10,660 bases of DNA from JAABRT01 sp038259155 (GTDB lineage: Bacteria; Gemmatimonadota; Gemmatimonadetes; Gemmatimonadales; Gemmatimonadaceae), in the NCBI GenBank assembly GCA_038259155.1, contig JBBSPE010000141.1, positions 1 through 10,660 of the forward strand, read 5' to 3'. Positions 1 through 6,892 of the stretch are shown here, in pieces. Within the stretch, counting starts at the first letter, position 1. Each line of letters begins with the position of its first letter. The position numbers were made by a program, and so were the translations under genes. Under the pieces are notes generated by a model, which was given only the letters and a program-made list of their open reading frames with translations, did not search any database and had not been told where the DNA came from.

Positions 1-1
1 A

Positions 2-328
2 ATCATCATCATGCAGGACTGGTTGCGCCGGCACGACCAGTTTGCGCCCGATACCGCCTCGTGGCACGACATGCAGATGGTGGGCATGCTCACCACCGCT
101 CAGCTCAAGGAGCTGGATGCAGCCCGGGGTGTCGATTTTGATCGGGCGTACCTGAGCATGATGATCATGCACCACGCCGGTGCGCTCAAGATGGTGGACG
201 ACCTCTTTGCGTCGCCGCTCGCAGGACAGGAAGTCGACGTCTCGGTGTTCGCCAACGATGTCATGACGTCGCAAACCGGCGAGATCGGCATCATGCAACG
301 CCTGCTCACCCAGCTCCCGCCAAAGTAG
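2..328 (+). CDS. DUF305 family protein, C-terminal part (5' end outside window)
   Basis: The reading frame is open from the first bases and ends at TAG 326-328, so the start lies upstream of the window; the ATG at 11 is internal. The visible ~108 residues match the second half of DUF305 proteins, small exported ferritin-like helical proteins. Seen: a 'GMLTTAQLKELDAARGVDFD' segment, then the family signature 'MMIMHHAGALKMVDDL' with its paired histidines, and a closing 'SQTGEIGIMQRLL' helix. DUF305 proteins are of unknown biochemical function; a metal-related role is often suggested because of the conserved His and Met residues, and this fragment is rich in both. The next gene starts 57 bases downstream on the same strand with no terminator between, so the two are probably co-transcribed. 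The family call is firm; the role is not known. Confidence 0.85.
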   Translation: MIIMQDWLRRHDQFAPDTASWHDMQMVGMLTTAQLKELDAARGVDFDRAYLSMMIMHHAGALKMVDDLFASPLAGQEVDVSVFANDVMTSQTGEIGIMQRLLTQLPPK

Positions 329-385
329 CGCGCCGCCCCGGCGTCCATGCGGTTTCCTTTCCCACAACCACCGGAGTTCGATACC

Positions 386-2257
386 ATGCGTGTCGCTCGT
401 GGCTTGATGATTCTCCTCGGGACGGTGCTCGTACCGACCCTGACGTCGGCGCAGACCTATCCGAGCAAAACCGATCCTCGCAGCACGCTCAAGTCGGGCC
501 GGTTTGACGCCGAGACCGCGGCGCTGAACATGCGTCTCGTGTCGTTCTCCAAAAAACCGGCGCAGTTCGACACCGCGCGCGGCCTGACGTTCGTGAACTC
601 CGACATGGCGTTCGGCACCAACTTCGTCTACCAGGCCAACTTCGCCGGCTTCCAGATCTGGGACATCACCGATCCCGCCAAGCCGGTACTTGCCTCGGTC
701 GTGCAGTGCACCACTTCACAAGGTGACCCGTCCATCGTCGGCGACCTCCTCTTTCTGTCCGCCGAGGGTGGTGGAAACCGCAATGATTGTGGTTCGGGGG
801 GCGTTCAGGATCCGAAGGATCACATGGCGGGCGTGCGCATCTTTGACGTCTCGAACAGGAAGGCGCCCAAGCTGGTCAAGAACGTCCAGACCTGCAAAGG
901 CTCGCACACGCACACGCTCGTGCCCAGCCCGAGCGATCCGAACGTCCTCTACATCTACGTCTCCGGACAATCGGCGGCTCGGCCCGAGACGGAGCTCGCC
1001 GGGTGCAAAAACGGCACCGACCCGGCCGACCCCACGAACTCGCTGTATCAGCTCGACATCATCAAGGTGGAACTCGATCACCCGGAGAATGCGCGGGTCA
1101 TTCCGGGCGCGCGCATCTTTACGGGACTGGACGCGGGCGGTGAGTGCAAGCAGTTCTGCGCGCCCCCGAACCCACGTCGTGCGGCGGCCGCCGCAGCGGC
1201 AGCGGCTGCGCCCGCTGCTGCGCCCGCTCCTGCGGCAGCTATCGCCACGGGGCCACGGAATTGCCACGACGTGACCTCGTACCCGTCCCGCAACCTGCTC
1301 TTGGCCTCGTGCTCGACGCACTCCATCCTCGTCGACATCTCGGATCCTGAGCATCCGGTGCGCGTCAATGCAATCGTCGACACGAACAATTTTCAGGGTC
1401 GACACACGGCAGCGTTCAGCAACGACGGCAAGAAGTTGATTCAGACCGACGAGTGGGGCGGCGGCACGGGCCCGATGTGCCAGGAGTCCAGCATGATCGA
1501 GCTGGGCGGCAACACGATCATCACCCTCGATGCGGACAACAAGCAGACGCAGCGCGCGTACTTCAAGCTGCCGGCGGCGCAGGCGGCGGAAGAGAACTGC
1601 GTGTCGCACAACGGCGGGATCATACCGGTTCCGGGTCGTGATCTGTACGTGCAGGGCTGGTATCAGGGCGGCGTGGACGTGATGGACTTCACCGACGCCG
1701 ACAATGCGTTCGAGATCGCCTACTTCGATCGCGGTTCGATCACGCCGCCGGCGTTGGTGGACGTGCCGGGCGCGCGGGCGGCTGCGGCGGAAGCCGAAGC
1801 ACGCGGGGTGCGCGGTGGTGGAAACGCCATTGGCGGCTCGTGGGGCGCGTACTACTGGAACGGGTACATCTACTCGTCCGAACTCGACCGCGGCATGGAC
1901 ATCTATGAACTGACGCCCAGCGCCCAGCTGTCGGCGAACGAGATCGCCGCGGCAAAGTTGGTCACGTTCACGGACTACAACCCGCAGAGTCAGCCGACAA
2001 TGACCTGGCCCGCGGCGTTCGTCGTCGTTCGCTCGTATCTCGATCAGTTGGTGCGTGGCAACGGTCTGGCGTCCAACCGGACGTCAGCGATTTCCGCAGC
2101 GCTTGATGCAGCGGAGGCGAAGTCCGGTGCGGCACGTGCGACGGCGCTCGAGTCACTCGCGAAGCAGGTGGATCAAGACGTGAGTGGCGCCAAGGATAGT
2201 GCCCGTGTGCGCACGATGGCCAGTGAAATTCGACGCCTCGCGGCGGCGTCGAAGTAG
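386..2257 (+). CDS. Secreted LVIVD-repeat beta-propeller protein
   Basis: A 623-residue exported protein. I start it at ATG 386, not at the in-frame ATG 347: GGAG at 373-376 sits 9 bases upstream, and the product then begins with a clean signal peptide (residues 1-22, cleavage near TSA|QT). LVIVD-type blades with the pattern 'hxDISDPxxPxxh' occur near residues 88-108, 149-170, 313-333 and 429-448, as in propeller proteins annotated LVIVD repeat-containing. Family-like motifs GSHTHTL (172-178), NCHDV (292-296), DEWGGG (355-360) and CVSHNGG (405-411) are present. Ten or so cysteines in the exported part suggest disulfides. Odd: an alanine/proline tract (about 264-287) inserted between two cysteine motifs, and an Ala/Glu-rich stretch near 463-474. 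The last ~110 residues are helical and charged, outside the propeller. Probable partner in one operon with the DUF305 gene; substrate unknown. Confidence 0.85.
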   Translation: MRVARGLMILLGTVLVPTLTSAQTYPSKTDPRSTLKSGRFDAETAALNMRLVSFSKKPAQFDTARGLTFVNSDMAFGTNFVYQANFAGFQIWDITDPAKPVLASVVQCTTSQGDPSIVGDLLFLSAEGGGNRNDCGSGGVQDPKDHMAGVRIFDVSNRKAPKLVKNVQTCKGSHTHTLVPSPSDPNVLYIYVSGQSAARPETELAGCKNGTDPADPTNSLYQLDIIKVELDHPENARVIPGARIFTGLDAGGECKQFCAPPNPRRAAAAAAAAAAPAAAPAPAAAIATGPRNCHDVTSYPSRNLLLASCSTHSILVDISDPEHPVRVNAIVDTNNFQGRHTAAFSNDGKKLIQTDEWGGGTGPMCQESSMIELGGNTIITLDADNKQTQRAYFKLPAAQAAEENCVSHNGGIIPVPGRDLYVQGWYQGGVDVMDFTDADNAFEIAYFDRGSITPPALVDVPGARAAAAEAEARGVRGGGNAIGGSWGAYYWNGYIYSSELDRGMDIYELTPSAQLSANEIAAAKLVTFTDYNPQSQPTMTWPAAFVVVRSYLDQLVRGNGLASNRTSAISAALDAAEAKSGAARATALESLAKQVDQDVSGAKDSARVRTMASEIRRLAAASK

Positions 2258-2300
2258 GGGCACGCGTACGCCGCGTGAGCCCTGCCTGAGTTCCGCGCAA

Positions 2301-2337
2301 CAGAATGGCGCCTCCGTTCGCTGGGGGCGCCATTCTG
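2301..2337. terminator. Strong hairpin between convergent genes, likely bidirectional terminator
   Basis: Bases 2301-2315 and 2323-2337 pair over 15 positions (12 perfect outer pairs CAGAATGGCGCC/GGCGCCATTCTG, then one G-T wobble and two C-G pairs) around a 7-base loop, GTTCGCT. It lies 43 bases after the LVIVD stop and 63 bases after the argG stop on the other strand, which is the expected place for a shared terminator. Neither side has a good T-tract, so factor-independent termination is plausible but not certain. Confidence 0.65.
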
Positions 2338-2400
2338 CTGACGAATCTGTACGGATACACAGTTCGGCCGTCGCAGCGGCCCTGATCCGCGTACGCTCCG

Positions 2401-3738
2401 CTACTTCTCCTCGGGACTCGGCAACCGTGGGACATCGTGCGCCGAGGGTACGCGCAGCAATCCTGCGTCGGTGTAGAGCTCGAGCTTCTGCCGCGTGTCC
2501 ACAATGTCGAGGTTCCGCATCGTGAGCTGCCCGATGCGATCCTGCGGCGTGAAAAATGCCTCGCCGCGTTCCATCGTGAGCCGCTCTGGCTGATACGTGA
2601 GGTTGGGGCTGGCGGTGTTCAGAATGGTGTAATCGTTGCCGCGACGCAGTTCGAGCGTGACCTCACCCGTGATCGCGCGCGCCACCCAGCGCTGCGCCGA
2701 ATCGCGCAGCATCATGGCCTGCGAGTCGAGCCAGCGGCCCTGATACAGCAGACGACCCAGCTTGCGACCGTTCAGGTGGTATTGCTCGATCGTGTCTTCG
2801 TTGTGAATTCCGGTGATCAGTCGCTCGTAGGCGATGAACAACAGCGCCATGGCCGGCGCTTCGTAGATCCCGCGGCTCTTCGCCTCAATGATGCGATTCT
2901 CAATCTGGTCGCTCATGCCGAGTCCGTGGCGTCCACCGATCACATTGGCTTCGAGAAAGAGATCGAGCAGGGAGTCGAACGACTTCCCGTTCAGCGCGAC
3001 TGGCACACCTTCCTCAAATCGAATGCTGACCGTCTCGCGCGCGACCTTCACCTCGTCCTTCCAGAACGCCACGCCCATGATGGGCTGCACAATCGACATG
3101 GCACGATCCAGAAACTCCAGATCCTTGGCTTCGTGCGTCGCGCCCAGCAGGTTGGAGTCGGTGGAGTACGCTTTCTCGCCACTCATCTTGTACTCGAAGC
3201 CGTGCTGCACGAGGTACTCCGACATTTCCTTGCGCCCGCCCAGCTCCTCAATGAACTGCTGATCGAGCCACGGCTTGTAGACCTTGAGGTCCGGGTTCGT
3301 GAGCAACCCGTAGCGATAGAACCGCTCGATGTCGTTGCCCTTGAAGGTGCTGCCGTCGCCCCAGATGTTGACGTCGTCTTCGCGCATCGCGGCCACCAGC
3401 ATGGTGCCCGTCACCGCGCGACCGAGCGGGGTGGTGTTGAAGTACGTGACGCCGGCGGTGGTGACGTGGAAGGCACCGCTCTGAATGGCCGCGAGGCCCT
3501 CGGCTACCAGCTGATGCCGGCAATCGATGAGTCGCGCCTTCTCGGCGCCGTACTCCATCGCCTTGCGCGGAATCTCGTCGTAGTCCGTCTCGTCGGGCTG
3601 ACCCAGGTTCGCGGTGTAGGCGTAGGGAACTGCACCCTTCGCGCGCATCCAGTGGAGCGCCGCGCTCGTATCGAGGCCGCCTGAGAAGGCGATGCCGACT
3701 TTCTGCCCCACGGGCAGGTCTTGCAGGATGGTGGCCAA
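2401..3738 (-). CDS. argG: Argininosuccinate synthase
   Basis: Joins citrulline and aspartate with ATP to form argininosuccinate, the seventh step of arginine biosynthesis, in the cytoplasm. The PP-loop motif SGGLDTS is at residues 19-25; TANLGQPDE, the 'TYFNTTPLGRAVTGTMLV' block, 'WGDGSTFKGNDIERFYRYG' and 'GRHGLGMSDQIENR' are all present. The sequence closely follows the longer enterobacterial type (E. coli ArgG, 447 residues). Start: the open frame reaches a TTG at 3780, but the TTG at 3738 gives MATILQDLPVGQ, in register with E. coli MTTILKHLPVGQ, has GGAG 9 bases upstream and gives 445 residues, so I use 3738. No other arginine gene is visible in the window. A TAGATT (3784-3779) could be a -10 element, but I see no good -35. 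It is convergent with the LVIVD gene and shares its terminator. Confidence 0.95.
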   Translation of the reverse strand: MATILQDLPVGQKVGIAFSGGLDTSAALHWMRAKGAVPYAYTANLGQPDETDYDEIPRKAMEYGAEKARLIDCRHQLVAEGLAAIQSGAFHVTTAGVTYFNTTPLGRAVTGTMLVAAMREDDVNIWGDGSTFKGNDIERFYRYGLLTNPDLKVYKPWLDQQFIEELGGRKEMSEYLVQHGFEYKMSGEKAYSTDSNLLGATHEAKDLEFLDRAMSIVQPIMGVAFWKDEVKVARETVSIRFEEGVPVALNGKSFDSLLDLFLEANVIGGRHGLGMSDQIENRIIEAKSRGIYEAPAMALLFIAYERLITGIHNEDTIEQYHLNGRKLGRLLYQGRWLDSQAMMLRDSAQRWVARAITGEVTLELRRGNDYTILNTASPNLTYQPERLTMERGEAFFTPQDRIGQLTMRNLDIVDTRQKLELYTDAGLLRVPSAHDVPRLPSPEEK

Positions 3739-3883
3739 CGTGAAGCTCTCCGTATGCAGTTGAGTTGCCGAAGAGCACAATCTAGTCAGTCCGGCTGCAA
3801 AGCGTGGAGGCTCGTGCCGATGCCCGTGTAGCGAGTCAGTGCGAGCCGCTTTGTCGTGCTGTCGCAGGAGGTCCTTCCCGTAG

Positions 3884-4544
3884 CGGTTGCAGGAAGAGGG
3901 CGGGATGGCAGTGGACGTGGCGACGCGCCTGGCCGACGAAGTAGCGGATGCGCTCGCCTACTCGCACCGGCAAGCCATTGTGCACCACGAAATCAAACCG
4001 GAGAACATCCTGCTGCACGATGGACGATGTGTTCGATTTGCAGGAGCGCGTCTCGCGTGAGATTGCTGCGGCATTGGGTATCACGCTGAACGCGGACGAG
4101 GAGCGCCGACTTGGTGCCCGTGGCATTGTCAGCGCGCGCGCCTACGAGTTGTATCTGGAAGCGCGCGCTGAAATCAGAAACGCATAGGCGGCCAACAATC
4201 GATGGGTGGAGCTGCTCGATCGAGCCGTCGCCATCGAGGGCAATACACCCACGCTTCGCGGTCTGCGTTTGTGGGGCGAGGTCTCGCTACAGAAGATTGG
4301 GATGGACAGCCCGGAATAGCTGGCGGCCATTGACGCGCAGTCACGCGCACTGATCAACGACGCACCAGACGGACCGTGGGGATACGCGGCACTCGGCTAG
4401 GCCAACATCGCACATGGCGATATGGGCCAGGCCATCACCTGGTTTCGGAAAGCGACGACATTGGGCATCCCGCCCGGTCACGTGATGCGCCCGGCGAGCA
4501 GGAACAGCGATCAGCGTGCGGCCGCGTGCGAGCACGGAGGGTGA
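3884..4544 (+). pseudogene. Wreck of a serine/threonine kinase-TPR protein
   Basis: Two parts in different frames. Part one (about 3884-4019) reads RLQEEGGMAVDVATRLADEV, then ADALAYSHRQAIVHHEIKPENILLHDG: the helix before, and the catalytic loop of, a bacterial Pkn-type kinase, with the usual HRD changed to HHE. A TAG at 3881 interrupts it at the left, and nothing of the N-lobe is readable. Part two (frame of ATG 4020) reads DVFDLQERVSREIAAALGIT, then LNADEERRLGARGIVSARAY and ELYLEARAEIRNA, the region after the TolB-like domain in Gemmatimonadota-type kinase or adenylate-cyclase TPR proteins. It continues as a weak TPR-like stretch through in-frame stops at 4185-4187, 4317-4319 and 4398-4400 to TGA 4542-4544. 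The kinase C-lobe, membrane segment and linker are missing between the parts, so a deletion joins them near 4016-4026. Identity is from family knowledge; the broken state is seen directly. The edges are uncertain. Confidence 0.75.
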
Positions 4545-4718
4545 TCCACGAGGTGGGGGTTGCGAGCGCCCTGCCGGCCATCGCCATGGCACGGTAGTTC
4601 GCGACACTGAACACCAGCTACACAAGTAGCGACTCACGCCAACGAGTCCGCAACCGTACGTGCGCGGTCAGCCGATCGGAAATGAACACTGCAGACCCAC
4701 ACCGACCGGTATGGTACA

Positions 4719-4777
4719 CCTTTCAGTGTAGGCGCAGCGGGGGCAAGCGGCAGAAGCCGCTTGCCTTACAGTGTCAG
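4719..4777. promoter_or_regulatory. Two operator-like sites upstream of the first tetR gene
   Basis: CCTTTCAGTGTAGG (4719-4732) and CCTTACAGTGTCAG (4764-4777) are the same motif 45 bases apart. A third copy lies inverted at 5652-5665 in front of the next gene. Site one is part of a TACAC-N6-GTGTA inverted repeat (4715-4730). Site two overlaps a possible -35 TTGCCT (4761-4766), followed after 17 bases by TAGTCT (4784-4789). That promoter would begin transcription at about the ATG at 4795, giving a leaderless message and direct autorepression. The sites are seen; the binding protein is inferred. Confidence 0.55.
4742..4765. repeat. Perfect 9-bp hairpin between the two operator copies
   Basis: GGCAAGCGG (4742-4750) pairs exactly with CCGCTTGCC (4757-4765) around the loop CAGAAG. 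It lies between the two operator-like sites and 29 bases before the tetR ATG. It could be an end-of-gene terminator left over from the upstream wreck, an extra operator element, or a 5' leader structure if transcription starts further up. Confidence 0.5.
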
Positions 4778-4794
4778 TACCGGTAGTCTCTCGC

Positions 4795-5442
4795 ATGCCT
4801 GCCTCGCGACGCCCTCCACTCAGCCCCGAACGCATTCTGCGGGCCGCGATCAAGCTGGCCGATCGGCAGGGGCTTGAGGCTCTCTCCATGCGCAAGCTTG
4901 CGACCGCGCTCAAGGTCGAAGCGATGTCGCTGTACAATCACGTTGCCAACAAAGACGAATTGCTGGACGGCATGGTGGATCAGATCATCGGTGAAATCGC
5001 CTTGCCTGAGCGCGGTGCTGACTGGAAAGCCGCCATGCGCCTACGCGCCGAGTCCGCTTTGGCGGTGATGACGGCCCATCCGTGGGCACCCATGCTGGTG
5101 GTCTCGCGGATAAACGTTGGCCCCAACATGCTGCGCTACATCGAGGCAACGCTCGGCACGCTGCGCGACGCTGGTTTGTCATGGCACGAGGCGGATCGCG
5201 CGTGGAACACGATGGACAACTACATCTACGGATTCACGCTGCAACAGCAGAACTATCCCGTGAATCCCAACGACTACGCATCGGCGGCCGCCGCTTACCT
5301 TCCGATGTTGTCGACCGACCGCTATCCGAACATGCACGAGATGACCTCGCGAGTGGCCGACGGTTCGCACGACGGCACGCTCGATTTTGGCTTCGGGCTG
5401 GAGCTGATTCTTGACGGATTGGAGCGGTTGCGAAGGCGCTGA
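4795..5442 (+). CDS. TetR-family transcriptional regulator with TetR_C-type ligand domain
   Basis: A 215-residue repressor. The N-terminal helix-turn-helix covers about residues 11-58 (SPERILRAAIKLADRQGLEA, then SMRKLATALKVEAMSLYNHV and ANKDELLDGM), with the recognition helix in 'VEAMSLYNHV'. The C-terminal part looks like the TetR_C class (HPWAPMLV, 'MDNYIYGFTLQQQNYP', closing 'FGFGLELILDGLERLR'), which binds small hydrophobic ligands in known members. Start: the frame is open from GTG 4771, but that codon lies inside an operator-like site and has no ribosome site; ATG 4795 is preferred, possibly leaderless. Two matching sites upstream and one before the next gene (5652-5665) suggest that it represses itself and the exported-protein gene at 5696. 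The ligand is unknown. Confidence 0.9.
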   Translation: MPASRRPPLSPERILRAAIKLADRQGLEALSMRKLATALKVEAMSLYNHVANKDELLDGMVDQIIGEIALPERGADWKAAMRLRAESALAVMTAHPWAPMLVVSRINVGPNMLRYIEATLGTLRDAGLSWHEADRAWNTMDNYIYGFTLQQQNYPVNPNDYASAAAAYLPMLSTDRYPNMHEMTSRVADGSHDGTLDFGFGLELILDGLERLRRR

Positions 5443-5618
5443 TGCGCTCCGGACGCGAGGTCCGCTTCGCTCGAATTGCGGCGGTCATTGTCGTTGCCCC
5501 AGCCGGTCAGCGCACGGAACCCCCCGCCCGTCCCGACCACCCCAGGAGGACGCCCCCAATGGGCCGAAACGCAGCCGCCTGCGCCTGGGGCGCCCATCCC
5601 GCTGGCAGCCGGCCGCGC

Positions 5619-5665
5619 TTGACGGCTGGTGACTTACGCCGTACGTTGCAACATACACTGTAAGT
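5619..5665 (+). promoter_or_regulatory. Sigma-70-like promoter with TetR-type operator over the start point
   Basis: TTGACG (5619-5624), a 17-base spacer and TACGTT (5642-5647) form a good promoter. The predicted start (about 5654) falls inside CATACACTGTAAGT (5652-5665), whose reverse complement ACTTACAGTGTATG matches the two sites in front of the tetR gene (10 identical bases CTTACAGTGT with the nearer one). A bound repressor here would block the 5696 gene. The leader from 5654 to ATG 5696 is about 42 bases and lacks a clear ribosome site. Confidence 0.6.
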
Positions 5666-5695
5666 ATCGGCCTGCCCGTCTCTCTCTAACTCTCC

Positions 5696-6448
5696 ATGCG
5701 ACATCCACCAGCCGCCCTCGCCGGGCTGCTTCCGTTCGCGGCCCCCGCCTCCGGCAAGCTGCTCACACCGTACACGGCAGGCAGCACTGCGGAGACCGTT
5801 CCACCAACACGAATCGCAAAGGGTAGGCAAAGGAAACGTCTATTGCTTGCCTTGACCGTGTTGATGGCGAGCCCTGTGCATGTGCAAGCACAATACGCCA
5901 AGCAGGACAGTACGTACAAGAAGTTCTTTGTCGGCAGTACCCTGTTCATGTTGGCGAATTTTGTACCTGACAATAATCCGCCTGAAATGCTCTATCTGAA
6001 CCTGGGATATCGCGCGACAGGAAGGGATGTCATTTCACTTGAACTGAAAACCTGGAAATATGGCTGGCCGATCGGCATTCCCTTTGGGAAAAACTTTGAA
6101 GCAGAAGGAGAAGGGTTTCCGGGTTCCATTCGTGAACACGGAATCTCACTCAACTATCAAAGGTTCGTGCGGAAAAGTCTCTTTGCTCAAGTTGACGTGA
6201 TGCCTGCTTGGCAAACGTTCGCAAATGATGACGGGAAAAAGATCGATAATGGCTTTCAAATCTTCAACACATATTCCATTGGCTATCACGTAAAGCTTTT
6301 CAAGGATCGGCTTTTCCTGCAACCGTCCGTGGCAATAACGCATCGTCCCTATCAATCACGAATGCCTGATTCGTTCAAACAGGTTGACGACAAATGGCCA
6401 AGATTCTTTTATGGCCAGCCGGGATTGCATTTCGGGTACAATTTTTAG
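5696..6448 (+). CDS. Exported beta-barrel-like protein, Bacteroidota-type, lower GC than its neighbours
   Basis: 250 residues from ATG 5696. The mature part (from about residue 67) has alternating aromatic strands and ends in 'PGLHFGYNF', a C-terminal aromatic as in outer-membrane barrels. Its motifs (FFVGSTLFMLANFVPDNNPP, DVISLELKTWKYGWPIGIPF, PGSIREHGISLNYQRF, DNGFQIFNTYSIGYHVKLFK) recall an uncharacterised exported family that I associate with Bacteroidota; no function is known. From about 5816 the DNA is clearly richer in A/T than both flanks, which supports transfer. The start is a puzzle: a natural signal peptide, KGRQRKRLLLALTVLMASPV ending HVQAQ, begins near residue 42, while residues 1-40 are proline/alanine-rich and encoded by GC-rich DNA. 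An ATC at residue 40 stands where an ATG would fit, and TTG 5843 has AAAGGA 8 bases upstream. Probably controlled by the upstream TetR. Confidence 0.7.
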   Translation: MRHPPAALAGLLPFAAPASGKLLTPYTAGSTAETVPPTRIAKGRQRKRLLLALTVLMASPVHVQAQYAKQDSTYKKFFVGSTLFMLANFVPDNNPPEMLYLNLGYRATGRDVISLELKTWKYGWPIGIPFGKNFEAEGEGFPGSIREHGISLNYQRFVRKSLFAQVDVMPAWQTFANDDGKKIDNGFQIFNTYSIGYHVKLFKDRLFLQPSVAITHRPYQSRMPDSFKQVDDKWPRFFYGQPGLHFGYNF

Positions 6449-6469
6449 GGTCCATCCAGAGGCGCCCGA

Positions 6470-6523
6470 GCTATTCCTTGCGCAGAAACTTGCGACGCGC
6501 AGCGCCGTAGAACCGGGAATAGC
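6470..6523. repeat. Inverted repeat just after the exported-protein gene
   Basis: GCTATTCC (6470-6477) and GGAATAGC (6516-6523) are exact inverted copies separated by 38 bases, starting 22 bases after the stop of the exported-protein gene. This could be a weak terminator-like fold or the edge of the imported segment. There is no T-tract after it. Confidence 0.3.
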
Positions 6524-6534
6524 CCGCTAGTTCA

Positions 6535-6831
6535 TTGTTCGCTACTCTCGTCGCCGCACAGGATCAGGAATGCCGTTGCCCGCCAATCCCGGCCCCGGCA
6601 AGCTGCCACTTGGCGCCCACGTGCTCCATCGAGATCACGCTGAAGGACGGAGCACTGTACGCGCAGGCGACGGGGCGGGGCGCACTACGACTGTGGCCGG
6701 AGTCGGAAAACGAGTTCCCTCTGAAGGAGGTGAACGCGCAGCGCACGTTCGTGCGTGACGCAGCGGGCGTGGTGACCGGGATCGTGCTGCATCAGGGTGG
6801 ACGGGATAGTCCGGGAAAAAAGATCAAGTAG
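6535..6831 (+). pseudogene. Orphan DUF3471-like C-terminal domain fragment
   Basis: The stretch SIEITLKDGALYAQATGRGA, then LRLWPESENEFPLKEVNAQR and TFVRDAAGVVTGIVLHQGGR (ending at TAG 6829-6831) matches the small beta domain found at the C-terminus of serine beta-lactamase-like hydrolases and other peptidases in Gemmatimonadota and relatives (DUF3471 type). Family members carry this domain after a catalytic domain of several hundred residues; here none precedes it. The frame is closed upstream by TAG 6520-6522, the first possible start is TTG 6535, and the first ~23 residues (cysteine- and proline-rich) do not resemble a catalytic domain or a good signal peptide. I therefore read it as the 3' remnant of a deleted gene. 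A short free-standing protein is possible but has no clear ribosome site. Confidence 0.6.
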
Positions 6832-6859
6832 GGACGCCGTGTCCGCTGGTTCAGTTCGG

Positions 6860-6876
6860 GTTCACTGCAAGTGAAC
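6860..6876. promoter_or_regulatory. 17-bp operator-like palindrome
   Basis: GTTCACTGCAAGTGAAC has perfect 7-base arms around GCA. It lies between the DUF3471 remnant and the start of the next truncated gene, 17 bases before ATG 6893, a typical operator position. It does not match either TetR site type in the window. The binder is unknown. Confidence 0.35.
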
Positions 6877-6892
6877 GCCATGCGGCGTGGCA

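Noticed and set aside
716..1609. Minus-strand open frame (297 codons) opposite the LVIVD gene
   Set aside because: Arginine/valine-rich shadow of the real gene, with no domain and no ribosome site.
2437..3684. Long plus-strand open frame (415 codons) opposite argG
   Set aside because: It is the antisense shadow of a clearly recognised argG; GC-rich codon bias opens such frames, and its translation resembles nothing.
5696..6448. Possibility that the lower-GC gene is part of an insertion sequence or prophage
   Set aside because: No terminal inverted repeats, transposase, integrase or phage gene is visible around it.
6439..6560. Minus-strand stretch ELAGYSRFYGAARRKFLRKE before a stop, possibly the end of a lost gene
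   Set aside because: Only about 30 codons remain before an upstream stop and I cannot tie it to a family; the same bases form the inverted repeat 6470-6523.
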